This document shows positions 13,690 to 22,276 of a stretch of 64,000 bases of DNA, one piece after another. Source of the stretch: Bacteroidota bacterium (GTDB lineage: Bacteria > Bacteroidota > Bacteroidia > Chitinophagales > Saprospiraceae); NCBI GenBank assembly GCA_017857395.1, contig JAFMDF010000016.1, forward strand, positions 1-64,000. Direction: 5' to 3'. A program made the translations under genes and the position numbers. Below the pieces are notes generated by a model. It saw nothing but the letters and a program-made list of their open reading frames with translations. It searched no databases and was not told where the DNA came from. Position 1 is the stretch's first letter, and each line of letters starts with the position of its first letter.

Positions 13690-14379
13690 TTAATCTTTCA
13701 AAAATTCTTCCACCCAATCTCTAAATAGTTCCAAATCTATGGATAGAGTTAAACTAGCAATTCCTTTTTTTACTTTCTCTGCTCCAATACGATTTACTCT
13801 ATCTTTCATCAGGGTTTGAACATAAGCTTTCGAGAATTCAGGATGACCTTGAATACTCATCATTCTTTTACCCACTTGAATAATAGCATTTGGACAAGCT
13901 TTGTTACCACCTAAGCATACTCCATTTTTAGGGAGTACTATAACTTGGTCCTGGCACATCATCAAAAAGCTAACTTTAGTTTTTGCAGGTCGCATCCAAT
14001 CCTTGATATTAAAAATGCTAAATTGATGAATGCCAACACACCAACCATCGGAAGACTTTTCTACTTTTCCTCCCAAAGCCTCAGCCATTAATTGATGTCC
14101 AAAACAAAAGCCTATAAAAAATAGATTCCTAGCATAAATTTCTCTAATAAATGCCTTCGTTTGGTGAATCCAATCTACATCTTCATAAACAGAATGGGAA
14201 GACCCTGTAGCCATATAGATTTCACAATCTAACACACTTATTGGAAACTCGTTTTTATAAACTGCATAAAATTCAAATTCATAATGAGGAAATAATGCCT
14301 GAAATATCTCTGGATAGTCTCCAAAATTCGATTGGTATTCTGCGCTTACTTCATCACAAACTAACAAACCTATTTTCAT
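13690..14379 (-). CDS. Class I glutamine amidotransferase-like protein
   Basis: A 229-aa stand-alone GATase1-fold protein, resembling the amidotransferase part of GMP synthase. The catalytic triad is visible: Cys92 in FIGFCFGHQLMAEALGG, and His/Glu in SIQGHPEFSKAY (about 178 and 180). The YMATGSSHSVYEDVDW segment is the typical substrate-side loop. Such stand-alone proteins hydrolyse gamma-glutamyl compounds or supply ammonia to a partner; no synthetase partner is adjacent. It lies 49 bp downstream of the TauD-like gene on the same strand, so the two form an operon driven from 15419-15452. Given the polyamine operon next door, gamma-glutamyl-polyamine hydrolysis is possible but unproven. Confidence 0.85.
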   Translation of the reverse strand: MKIGLLVCDEVSAEYQSNFGDYPEIFQALFPHYEFEFYAVYKNEFPISVLDCEIYMATGSSHSVYEDVDWIHQTKAFIREIYARNLFFIGFCFGHQLMAEALGGKVEKSSDGWCVGIHQFSIFNIKDWMRPAKTKVSFLMMCQDQVIVLPKNGVCLGGNKACPNAIIQVGKRMMSIQGHPEFSKAYVQTLMKDRVNRIGAEKVKKGIASLTLSIDLELFRDWVEEFLKD

Positions 14380-14428
14380 GATTTTTATTGATGCGTATTA
14401 TATAAAATCAAACCCGAATGTACTTTTT

Positions 14429-15253
14429 TTAAGCAGAAATCTCCCCGTCAATTACAATCCGCTGCATCAAGCGATGTGCTGGATAAAAATCATTAATCGG
14501 TTTATGTTGGGTAGCTCGGTTATCCCAGATAGCAATGGAATTTGCCTCCCAACTAAATCGGCAGGTATATTCGTCTGTTACAATATGCTTATACAGAAAA
14601 TCGAGAATCGCATCACTTTCTTTACTACCGACACCTACTATATGTGTAGTAAATAACCGATTTACATATAGCATTTTTTTTCCTGTTTCTGGATGAGTTC
14701 GTACGATAGGATGTTCCAAGGGAGGATTGTCAACTACTGCTTGCGCTAAGCGTTCTCTACCTCCTGGTTCTGCTAAACTTTCTTTAAAGCCATAAGAAAA
14801 ATCATGTACTGCATTTAAGCCATTTAGATATTGTTTCATATTGTCAGATAAGGCATCATAAGCAGCTGAGAGGCTTGCGAATGAGGTATCTCCTCCTTTT
14901 TCGGGAATGATGACACCATGCAAAACACTTCCTAAAGGTGGATTTTTACGAAAAGTCATATCCGTATGCCAAGTGTCAATTTTATAGGGTTTATCTGCCG
15001 TGGCCTCCAAGATGGTAATTTCAGGAAACCCTTTGACCGTTTGATAAGCAGGATGGGTTTGAAATGGTCCAAAAATAGATGCCAATGCCCTATGATTCGC
15101 AGGTTTAAGATTTTGGTCTCTAAAAAAGATGACCTGATGTTCTAACCATAGACGGCGAATTTCTTTAGCAGCGATTTTAGAGATAGGTCGTGTTAAATCA
15201 ATACCATAAATTTCAGCACCTAATGCTCCAGCGATTAACTTTATGTCAAACAT
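14429..15253 (-). CDS. TauD/TfdA-family Fe(II)/2-oxoglutarate dioxygenase
   Basis: A cytoplasmic dioxygenase of 274 aa from the ATG at 15253. A start 12 codons earlier is open, but family members begin at the strand equivalent to FDIKLIAGALGAEIYGIDL. The iron facial triad is HxD in DTWHTDMTF and the distal His in NRATQHKPIND, with the 2-oxoglutarate-binding Arg in HRLMQRIVIDG. The family hydroxylates taurine, 2,4-D, carnitine precursors and related acids; the substrate here is unknown. The gene is followed closely by the amidotransferase gene and controlled by the perfect direct-repeat promoter at 15419-15452, giving a leader of about 160 nt. Confidence 0.9.
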   Translation of the reverse strand: MFDIKLIAGALGAEIYGIDLTRPISKIAAKEIRRLWLEHQVIFFRDQNLKPANHRALASIFGPFQTHPAYQTVKGFPEITILEATADKPYKIDTWHTDMTFRKNPPLGSVLHGVIIPEKGGDTSFASLSAAYDALSDNMKQYLNGLNAVHDFSYGFKESLAEPGGRERLAQAVVDNPPLEHPIVRTHPETGKKMLYVNRLFTTHIVGVGSKESDAILDFLYKHIVTDEYTCRFSWEANSIAIWDNRATQHKPINDFYPAHRLMQRIVIDGEISA

Positions 15254-15418
15254 GATTTTAATTGTTTGCAAAAAAAGAACTAAGGGCAAGTAAAACCTTC
15301 AGTTTTGTTCCGAAACCTTTCGGGATTTATTTCTAAGTAAAAAACAGGAAAACAGTTTGTTAAAAATATTGAGTGGAATCATTCATCACTCGGCAAGTTT
15401 TAATTAACAATTTTGGTG

Positions 15419-15452
15419 CAAATGTAGCAAGCAATTCTGAATAAATTCTGAA
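15419..15452 (-). promoter_or_regulatory. Direct-repeat promoter of the TauD-amidotransferase operon
   Basis: Minus strand: two perfect TTCAGAAT copies (15452-15445, 15441-15434), 7 bp, then TACATTTG (15426-15419). This is the best match to the consensus in the window. The transcript start (TTGCACCAAAATTG) resembles that of the DksA-like gene. Confidence 0.85.
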
Positions 15453-15610
15453 CAAATAAAGGCATTCAACACTAAAAAAGTCTATCTTCAAAAGGTATGG
15501 GGTTGTTCTTGAATATTTTGCCATACTGTTCCCTTATTATTCTTTTTAAGCTTGACTTTATTCAACCCTATCTGCTGAGTGTTGAGCCTTACTCCACTCG
15601 GCAATTCTTT

Positions 15611-15751
15611 TTATTGCAAGAAAGTTTCCAATAAATAAATAGTCAACATTCCCCAGAAAGTGCCCATTGCCATGCTTAAAATCGCTAAGATAATGGCATG
15701 GGGCATCCATTTTGGTTCATAAGCAGCCGTAAATTCAGTCTTCACCCACAT
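15611..15751 (-). CDS. 46-aa single-span membrane protein, coupled to agmatinase
   Basis: ATG 15751 to TAA 15611 encodes 46 residues with a polar N-terminus (MWVKTEFTAAYEPKW) and one hydrophobic helix (about residues 17-43, MPHAIILAILSMAMG then TFWGMLTIYLLETFL). Its start overlaps the last 10 bases of the agmatinase gene, so it is probably translated by coupling as the last gene of the polyamine operon. I recognise no named family. A small hairpin (CTGAGTG/CACTCGG, about 15578-15605) follows. The frame, helix and overlap are seen; a role in polyamine handling or transport is only a guess. Confidence 0.6.
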   Translation of the reverse strand: MWVKTEFTAAYEPKWMPHAIILAILSMAMGTFWGMLTIYLLETFLQ

Positions 15752-16629
15752 CTTTCCACAATCCCCATCATATTATAAACCAACATCGCCGCCGAAAACT
15801 CATAAGCATGAAACCCCTCAATCGGCGAAAACTCCATCACATCAAAACCAACAATGTTACGCTGTTTAACAACTGATTCAAACAAAGCCAAGGTCTGATA
15901 CCAACCTAAACCACCAGGCACAGGCGTACCCGTAGATGGAAAAATAGCAGGGTCTAAGCCATCAATATCCAACGTGACAAATATATTTTTTGGAAAGTCT
16001 TTTGGTAAATCAATGCTTGTAATATTGGTCGGTATTAATTCCGTTGCATCCATATAATGTACGCCATGTTTTTTTCGAGCGGCTACTTCTTCATGGCATA
16101 AGGCACGAACACCTAATTGGAAAACAGGAATACCTTCATCCACCACACGTTTCATCACCGAGGCATGACTGTACTTATCACCTAAATAAGCCTCTCGTAA
16201 ATCTGCATGTGCATCAATTTGAACGACCCCAATATCTTTTATACCTGCATCCAATAAGCCTTTTACCACCCCGTAAGTAATCGAATGTTCTCCACCTAAA
16301 GCAATCGGGAAACCACCTATTTTGACAATTTTTCGAATGTCTTTGGCGATATTTTTGATGACTTTAGCGCCTTTCCCTTTGACATTTACAGGTGGATGGG
16401 TATAGATACCCTGTTCACATGGTGTACTATAGCCGTCCCAAGTTTCTAATTGCCAAGACGCCTCTAGAATTTTTGCAGGCCCTAAACGGGTACCACCTTG
16501 ATAAGAGACGGTTGCCTCATAAGGTATAGGTAAGATATGAAATCGAGCTTTATCTATTGGTGGGTGTTTAAATTCTGAACCTAAGAAAATAGGGTAGCCC
16601 GGTGCGGCTAACTGGTTAAATTCGTCCAT
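15742..16629 (-). CDS. speB: Agmatinase (arginase/ureohydrolase family)
   Basis: A cytoplasmic Mn-dependent enzyme, agmatine to putrescine plus urea. Ureohydrolase metal motifs are all present: GGEHS, DAHADLR and FVTLDIDGLDP, with SYQGGTRLGP upstream. The ATG at 16629 gives 295 aa and starts 28 bp after the decarboxylase gene. A longer frame from 16692 would overlap that gene by 35 bp, which I consider less likely. In context it converts agmatine made by the decarboxylase at 19251 into putrescine for the two carboxyspermidine enzymes between them. The 46-aa membrane protein gene overlaps its stop codon. Confidence 0.92.
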   Translation of the reverse strand: MDEFNQLAAPGYPIFLGSEFKHPPIDKARFHILPIPYEATVSYQGGTRLGPAKILEASWQLETWDGYSTPCEQGIYTHPPVNVKGKGAKVIKNIAKDIRKIVKIGGFPIALGGEHSITYGVVKGLLDAGIKDIGVVQIDAHADLREAYLGDKYSHASVMKRVVDEGIPVFQLGVRALCHEEVAARKKHGVHYMDATELIPTNITSIDLPKDFPKNIFVTLDIDGLDPAIFPSTGTPVPGGLGWYQTLALFESVVKQRNIVGFDVMEFSPIEGFHAYEFSAAMLVYNMMGIVERCG

Positions 16630-16657
16630 ATATTTTTGGTGTTGTAAGTAACGTAGA

Positions 16658-17884
16658 TTAAGACAAGCGATTCCGAAAATCTTCATAGCCAAACTCTCGA
16701 ACTACTCGAACGGAATTGGTAGTGGAATTCCAAATAGCAATTGAGGGCAATCGAATCCCATTAAAAGTAGTGGTTTTGACCATCGTATAATGCGACATAT
16801 CATCAAACATCAAGCGTTGTCCAATCTGTAAAGGCGTATCAAAACTATAATCGCCAATTACATCACCCGCCAAACAAGTTTGTCCACCCAAACGATAAGT
16901 AAAGGCTTGTTCATTAGCAGTTCCAGCGGCTTTTTGAGTACCAGTAATAATCTCCGCTCGATAAGGCATTTCAATCGTATCAGGCATGTGGCAATTTGCG
17001 GAAGTATCTAAAATGGCAATAGCTAATTGATTGTGCCCAAAATCCAATACTTCGCTCACCAAAACGCCTGTATGAATGGCAATCGCCTCCCCAGGTTCTA
17101 AATAAACCTGTACTTGGTATTTTTCTTGGAATGCTTTGATTCTGTTAATCAATCCATCTACATCATAATCTTGGTGAGTAATGTGGTGTCCACCACCAAA
17201 ATTGACCCATTTTAAATGAGGCAGATAGTCGCTAAATTGTTTTTCTACGGCATCCAAAGTACGGTCTAGTGGTTCAAATCCTTGTTCACAAAGGGTATGA
17301 AAATGCAAACCACTAATACCATTTAAATCAATTGCTTTAGGGGCCTGCTCTTTGAATTTATCAATCGTAATCCCTAATCGAGAACCAGGCGCACAAGGAT
17401 TATAAATAGCCGTTGCGCCTTCCGAATGCATGGGATTGATGCGCAAACCAAAACTTAAGGAAGGTCGTTGCTTTTTGGCTGCTTGAATCATCGGCTGATA
17501 ATGCTGCCATTGATGAAAAGAATTAAATACTACATGGTCAGAAATAGCCAATACTTGTTCTAAATCCTTCTCCTTATAAGCTACGGAATAGGTATGAACT
17601 TCTCGTTTCTCGCCCCCTTTTTTGTTTCCCCAAAATTCTTCGTAACCCAATTGCGCCTCATGTAGTCCACTAGCACAAGTTCCTTGCAAGTATTTACAAA
17701 TCAAGGGGGCTAAACTGAACATTGAAAAAGCTTTCAAGGCGAGTAATACTTTAGCGCCTGATTCATCTTGCACCCTTTTTAGGACTTGTAAATTACGTTC
17801 AATAGCTACTTCATCTACGACAAAGCAGGGAGATGGGACGCTATGCGGATTGAAGTTGAAAAAAGTTTTACTGTTGATATTCAT
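16658..17884 (-). CDS. nspC: Carboxynorspermidine/carboxyspermidine decarboxylase
   Basis: A PLP-dependent alanine-racemase-fold decarboxylase of 408 aa. The PLP lysine is in KVLLALKAFSMF (near residue 52). Gly-rich WVNFGGGHHIT and the C-terminal GxxCLAGD (TCLAGDVIGDYSF) match NspC rather than diaminopimelate decarboxylase. It removes CO2 from carboxyspermidine or carboxynorspermidine, the last step of the spermidine route that does not use decarboxylated S-adenosylmethionine. The upstream gene, 65 bp away, encodes the preceding enzyme, and agmatinase follows. Function is well supported by sequence and context. Confidence 0.93.
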   Translation of the reverse strand: MNINSKTFFNFNPHSVPSPCFVVDEVAIERNLQVLKRVQDESGAKVLLALKAFSMFSLAPLICKYLQGTCASGLHEAQLGYEEFWGNKKGGEKREVHTYSVAYKEKDLEQVLAISDHVVFNSFHQWQHYQPMIQAAKKQRPSLSFGLRINPMHSEGATAIYNPCAPGSRLGITIDKFKEQAPKAIDLNGISGLHFHTLCEQGFEPLDRTLDAVEKQFSDYLPHLKWVNFGGGHHITHQDYDVDGLINRIKAFQEKYQVQVYLEPGEAIAIHTGVLVSEVLDFGHNQLAIAILDTSANCHMPDTIEMPYRAEIITGTQKAAGTANEQAFTYRLGGQTCLAGDVIGDYSFDTPLQIGQRLMFDDMSHYTMVKTTTFNGIRLPSIAIWNSTTNSVRVVREFGYEDFRNRLS

Positions 17885-17949
17885 CTTGCGAGTTACGGAT
17901 TACTAGATTCGTGTGGCGAGTTGCAGGTAATTTAGAAACCTGCAACTAA

Positions 17950-19164
17950 TTATATCTCCAAATCTCCCCAACCATCTTGCTCAATCACTCGAACAGGCAT
18001 CCCATATTTATCCATATCTTTGATAAAAAGGTCTGGGTCTAATTCTTCTAAATTCCAGACACCTGGTTTCATCCAATGTCCTTCTATCATCATTTTAGCA
18101 CCCACCATACAAGGTACACCAGTAGAGTAGGAGATAGCTTGAGATTGGACTTCTTTATAGCAATCTTGGTGGTCTTTTACGGTATAGACAAAGACGGATT
18201 TTTTCTTGCCATCTTTAATCCCTTTGACCAAACACCCGATGCAAATTTCTCCTTTTGTACGTGGTCCTAGAGTAGATGGGTCTGGTAGCAATTTCTTTAA
18301 AAATTGAATCGGAATAATTTGCTGTCCATTAAATTCGACAGGCTCGATACCAATCATGCCTACATTACCCAACACTTCTAAATGCTTTAAATAGGATTCT
18401 CCAAAAGACATCCAAAATTGTGCTTTTATGAGGCTTGGAAAATTCTTAGTCAAAGATTCCAATTCTTCATGGTACATTCTGTAAATATTATAAGTACCCA
18501 CATTATCTGGACAGGTAAAGGACTGACTTAGGGACATGGCAGGAGTTTTTATAAATTTCCCGTCTTCCCAATGCTTACACTCCGCTGTCACCTCTCGAAT
18601 ATTAATCTCTGGATTAAAATTTGTCGCAAAAGGATAGCCGTGGTCACCTCCGTTGACATCTATAATATCTAAAAAGTGAATTTCATCGAAATAGTGTTTA
18701 GCCGCATAAGCTGTAAAAACACTCGTTGCCCCAGGGTCAAATCCAGAACCTAATAAGGCCATTAACCCAGCATCTTTAAACCTATCTTGATATGCCCATT
18801 GCCAGCTATATTCAAACTTTGCCTCATCCTTCGGTTCATAATTCGCCGTATCTAAATAATGTACCCCTGTTTCTAAACAAGCATCCATAATGGTCAAATC
18901 TTGGTAAGGTAAAGCCACATTTATCACCATAAACGGTTCGACTTTATTAATCAATTCTACTAATTCGGGTACATTGTCCGCATCTATTTGTGCAGTTTCA
19001 ATCGTTACCCCATAGTTTTGTTTTACCTGTTCGGCAATCGCAATACACTTTGATTCGGTGCGACTTGCTAGTACAATTTCAGAAAAAACATTCGGCAGTT
19101 TAGCGCATTTGGCAACGACTACGCCACTAACACCTCCTGCACCAATGATTAATACTTTTTTCAT
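17950..19164 (-). CDS. Carboxynorspermidine/carboxyspermidine dehydrogenase (saccharopine dehydrogenase family)
   Basis: A 404-aa NAD(P)-dependent enzyme. The Rossmann loop is KVLIIGAGGVSGVVVAKCA at the N-terminus. INVALPYQDLTIMDACLETGVHYLDTANYE is typical of the LYS1-like family, and the catalytic-domain segment GFDPGATSVFTAYAAK matches carboxynorspermidine synthases. It condenses putrescine (or diaminopropane) with aspartate semialdehyde. It lies 86 bp downstream of the arginine decarboxylase gene and 65 bp upstream of the matching decarboxylase gene, so pathway order supports the call over saccharopine metabolism. Confidence 0.92.
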   Translation of the reverse strand: MKKVLIIGAGGVSGVVVAKCAKLPNVFSEIVLASRTESKCIAIAEQVKQNYGVTIETAQIDADNVPELVELINKVEPFMVINVALPYQDLTIMDACLETGVHYLDTANYEPKDEAKFEYSWQWAYQDRFKDAGLMALLGSGFDPGATSVFTAYAAKHYFDEIHFLDIIDVNGGDHGYPFATNFNPEINIREVTAECKHWEDGKFIKTPAMSLSQSFTCPDNVGTYNIYRMYHEELESLTKNFPSLIKAQFWMSFGESYLKHLEVLGNVGMIGIEPVEFNGQQIIPIQFLKKLLPDPSTLGPRTKGEICIGCLVKGIKDGKKKSVFVYTVKDHQDCYKEVQSQAISYSTGVPCMVGAKMMIEGHWMKPGVWNLEELDPDLFIKDMDKYGMPVRVIEQDGWGDLEI

Positions 19165-19250
19165 TTTTAAATTTTATTTAGATAAGAAATCTGATATCTG
19201 ACATTCAATGAAATTGGTAGCCTGACACCTGACAATACAATGGTCTCTTT

Positions 19251-20648
19251 TTAATAACCTAAAATCGACAGCATTTCATCTACTTTTTGTTCTTCTCGAT
19301 AAACTTTTGTCGTGAAATTTCCTGTTTTATCTCGGTCAATGATGATATGTTGTGGGGCAGGAATCAAGCAATGTTTGATACCACCATACCCACTAATCGC
19401 CTCTTGGTAAGCACCTGTATGGAAAAACCCTACATATAATGGTTCTTTTGCTTTCGGCTCAATGATTGGCAAAAACACCTGCTGATTCATTTCTTCCGAA
19501 TTATAATAATCTGATTGGTCACAACTAATGCCTCCTATGTTGACCCGTCGATATTCCTTATCCCATTTATTAATAGGTAGTAAAATGAATTTTTCCAAAA
19601 TACTCCAGGCATCAGGAATCGTATTCATCAGACTATTATTGATGATGTACCAATCTTCTCGGTCATTCTGCTTTTTATGTTCCAAAACTTCAAAAATTAC
19701 CGCACCACTTTCTCCGACTGTAAACTTTCCAAACTCTGTGAAAAGGTCTGGTTCTTCGATACCTTCGTTATTGCAAGTTTCTTTGATATTTCGGACGATT
19801 TCATCCACCATATATTTATAATCGTATTCAAATCCCAAATTATTTCTAATCGGAAAACCACCGCCTAAGTTCAAAGCCTTCAATTCAGGGCAAATCTTTT
19901 TTAGTGCGACAAATACATCAAGCGCCTTTTTGAATTCTCCCCAATAATGTAGGTTGTCTTTTATGCCCGAATCGACAAAAAAATGGAGCATTTTTAACTT
20001 AACACGCTTTTTAGACGCTACTTTATTTTTGTAGAAATCAATAATTTCAGAAGGACGAATGCCTAAACGAGAAGTATAATAATCGGATTGAGGTTGTAAA
20101 TCAGTAGCTAACCGCAAACCAATTTTTAAAGTCTTGCGAGTCATTGTATTCAAGCGTTCCAACTCTACCATACTATCCAAAACGGTAATAGAATTTTTAA
20201 ACCCCATTTTATTTAACTGAATGATTTTTCGTAAATAATCATCCGTTTTATAGCCATTATGGATTAAAATAGTGTTTTTGGTCAATTTCCCACTTTCAAA
20301 TAACTTAAAAATAAGGTCTATATCGAAACTAGAAGAAGTTTCTAAATGAATGTCATGCGTCAAAGCCTCTGACAACATGTGCTGAAAATGGCAACATTTG
20401 GTACAGTAACAATACTTATATTTTCCCTTGTACCCATTTTTTTTCATGGCTTTATTAAACCAATTCTTCGCTCGTTTAATTTGGTCGCCAATTTTTGGTA
20501 AATAAGTCAATCTAAATGGCGTTCCATATTGCTCAATCAAATGCTCAATGGAAACCCCATGAAAATGCAAATAACCATTCCGCAAATCAAATCCTTCTTG
20601 TGGAAAATAATAAGTCTGGTCAATCAAATCTGCGTAGGTGTTTTTCAT
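19251..20648 (-). CDS. speA: Arginine decarboxylase, short fold-III type
   Basis: A 465-aa PLP enzyme of the alanine-racemase fold, as found in Bacteroidota instead of the long SpeA. The PLP lysine is in YKYCYCTKCCHF (residues 78-89), the phosphate-binding Gly-rich loop is in LNLGGGFPIRN, and the active-site Cys-Asp pair is in GGISCDQSDYY followed by FHTGAYQEAISG. It makes agmatine from arginine, the first step of the operon. Start ATG 20648 lies 48 bp after the -7 box of promoter 20696-20729. It is slightly different from lysine/ornithine decarboxylases in length and CTK motif. Substrate assignment rests largely on the neighbouring agmatinase gene. Confidence 0.88.
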   Translation of the reverse strand: MKNTYADLIDQTYYFPQEGFDLRNGYLHFHGVSIEHLIEQYGTPFRLTYLPKIGDQIKRAKNWFNKAMKKNGYKGKYKYCYCTKCCHFQHMLSEALTHDIHLETSSSFDIDLIFKLFESGKLTKNTILIHNGYKTDDYLRKIIQLNKMGFKNSITVLDSMVELERLNTMTRKTLKIGLRLATDLQPQSDYYTSRLGIRPSEIIDFYKNKVASKKRVKLKMLHFFVDSGIKDNLHYWGEFKKALDVFVALKKICPELKALNLGGGFPIRNNLGFEYDYKYMVDEIVRNIKETCNNEGIEEPDLFTEFGKFTVGESGAVIFEVLEHKKQNDREDWYIINNSLMNTIPDAWSILEKFILLPINKWDKEYRRVNIGGISCDQSDYYNSEEMNQQVFLPIIEPKAKEPLYVGFFHTGAYQEAISGYGGIKHCLIPAPQHIIIDRDKTGNFTTKVYREEQKVDEMLSILGY

Positions 20649-20695
20649 TATTTTTGTTACCTTATTAAATCTAAATGTCTTGGTTTAAAAGGCGG

Positions 20696-20729
20696 CAAAA
20701 GTAGAAGGCAATTCTGAATATATTCTGTA
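20696..20729 (-). promoter_or_regulatory. Direct-repeat promoter of the polyamine operon
   Basis: Minus strand: TACAGAAT (20729-20722), 3 bp, TTCAGAAT (20718-20711), 7 bp, TACTTTTG (20703-20696). The 30 bp upstream (TTTTAGGTTG, then A-rich, then GATTAATT) resemble the region upstream of the aminotransferase promoter. The rest of the gap to the insertion element at 20896 shows nothing else. Confidence 0.82.
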
Positions 20730-20900
20730 ATTTTAGGTTGTTTTGCTAAAAAAAAAAGATTAATTTTTTACTAAAAAAGTAGGTAGTTATGGTTTAAAAA
20801 ATACTTATAGCATTAAAGATTTAATCGCTTTTTGGTACGTTAACTAATTTTGTTAATGAACAAAATACAAGATGGAAATTTTCAAGGCCTAACTAGTACA

Positions 20901-21707
20901 TCATGGCGTAACTTTCAATACCATTCTTTTGACTTTTTGAACTAACTTTTGAATATCCTTTTTTTTGGATATTCGCCAATTGAATTTTTTAGCAAATCTA
21001 CGATTATGATATTCCACGTATGCTGTAATTTTTTTCTCTAAATCTTCTTTTGAAGTAAAATTACCTCTGAGTAAAACTCGTTTACTTAAAATGGAGAACC
21101 AACATTCGATTAGATTTAACCAAGAACAATGCTTTGGTGTATAAACAAAACGTATTTGGTGGGTCGGATTAGATAAATAAGCTTTTCGACTTTCCATATT
21201 CTTTAATATCCCACTTTTCCCCTTTTTGCCTAAATCCTGTTTATCCCCTATCACCTGTGCCACCCATTCAACTAAGCTGGCTGATTTATGAGTATTCAAT
21301 TGGTCTAAAATAAAAAACCATTTAGCTACCGGGTCACTTTGAACGGTTTGTTGAATGTGTTTCAAAAAATCCTCCTCCGTTCGACTTTCTCCTATGGTTG
21401 GACTGATAATTTGTCCTGTAGCTATTTGTAGATTACCAATAAATACTAAAGTACCATGCCGTATATAATTAAATTCTCGCCTTTCCTTATGACCAGGGCT
21501 ACAAGGAAGTGTAGGTGCAGCTCTCTCTAGGGCTTGTATGCCTGTTTTTTCATCTACACTTACTACATGTATTCCTTGCTGCTCTAGCTGCTCTGCATTT
21601 GCATTTAATTCACATATTTGTTCTACTTCAACTGCAAAATCATCCCAACTATCTATATTGGGATGTTCCCAATAACTACTTAAATGAGGCTGTAATTTGT
21701 GCTGATT
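20901..21707 (-). pseudogene. IS630-family transposase, catalytic part (second frame)
   Basis: The frame is open from 21707 to the stop at 20901, with no ATG/GTG/TTG in its first 110 codons; the first such codon is TTG at 21365. It carries the catalytic DDE residues: D in VVSVDEKTGIQ, D in FILDQLNTHKS and E in HCSWLNLIECWFSILS, plus the family ending YVEYHNRRFAKKFNWR. It must be expressed as a fusion with the upstream HTH frame through a +1 (or -2) shift within 21676-21707. A -1 shift there meets a stop. So the gene is probably broken by a one-base indel. The stop codon lies within the terminal repeat. Confidence 0.75.
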
Positions 21708-22194
21708 TTAAAAATCGACCAACTTGTCGGACTGATATATTGGCTACTATTTCTCTTGATATGGCCTCTTCCCTTAGTAATTCCAACGACCAATGAGTAA
21801 AGGGCAAATCTAAATCCTCTGGTTTCGTACTTCCCAAGGCTACTATCTTTTCCCGTTGAGATAAGGTAAATTTAGGAGGACAACCTGTTCTATATTTATC
21901 TGATAACAATTCGACGATTTCTTTTTTGTAGCCATTGTAACTCAGTTTTTTCGATTGATATTGCTCATATAATTCTTCCCTTACCAATTCTTGATTTCCC
22001 CATCTATCAACCCATCTGCTCACTTTCTGTCTATCTAAGTCCATATAACGACCAACTCCTCTTTTACTTCCTATTTTATCATAATTCAGTATTATACCTA
22101 CTCGTTCTCGGTAACGAAACTCTATTTTCTGGCTACGAATTAGTTCTTCTAATAGCTTTTTTTCTTGTGCTTCTATTGTCATTTTTTTTTGCAC
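21676..22194 (-). CDS. IS630-family transposase, N-terminal HTH part (first frame)
   Basis: A 172-aa frame holding the DNA-binding region of an IS630-type transposase. There are two helix-turn-helix-like stretches (about 50-80, MDLDRQKVSRWVDRW; and 100-165, FTLSQREKIVAL to ISVRQVGRFLK). It ends just before the catalytic domain, which continues in the +1 frame. The overlap between frames is only 32 nt and contains a T5A4 run (21715-21706). On its own it would lack the DDE domain and could at most bind the ends. Confidence 0.75.
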   Translation of the reverse strand: MQKKMTIEAQEKKLLEELIRSQKIEFRYRERVGIILNYDKIGSKRGVGRYMDLDRQKVSRWVDRWGNQELVREELYEQYQSKKLSYNGYKKEIVELLSDKYRTGCPPKFTLSQREKIVALGSTKPEDLDLPFTHWSLELLREEAISREIVANISVRQVGRFLKSAQITASFK

Positions 22195-22276
22195 AAAGTT
22201 AAGTATTATTTTTTAAGCCGTTTTGTACTAGATTGTTGTCTGTCCTATTCTTGTATCCTTTTCTTTAGTTTTCATT

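Larger units (their letters stand above)
20896..22228 (-). mobile_element. IS630-like insertion sequence
   Basis: An element of about 1333 bp. Inverted ends are GTACANNNNGGCNTAA at 20896 and its complement ending at 22228 (GTACA...TGTAC, with further matches GGC and TAA). Each end is flanked by TA (20894-20895 and 22229-22230), fitting the TA target duplication of IS630/Tc1 elements. It encodes a DDE transposase split into two frames. It is inserted between the polyamine operon promoter and the aminotransferase gene and breaks neither. Confidence 0.85.

Noticed and set aside
15590-15610. Recurring TTGCCGAG words near 821, 4724, 15396 and 15604 as a regulatory motif
   Set aside because: Each copy lies in or near a terminator-like hairpin. 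The similarity is short and can be explained by terminator stems of like composition.
16630-16692. Longer N-terminus for agmatinase
   Set aside because: It would overlap the nspC coding sequence by 35 bp and adds residues not typical of the family; ATG 16629 fits better.
21676-21715. Programmed -1 frameshift in the IS630-like transposase at the T5A4 run
   Set aside because: The -1 frame meets TAA within nine codons. Only +1 or -2 joins the two parts.
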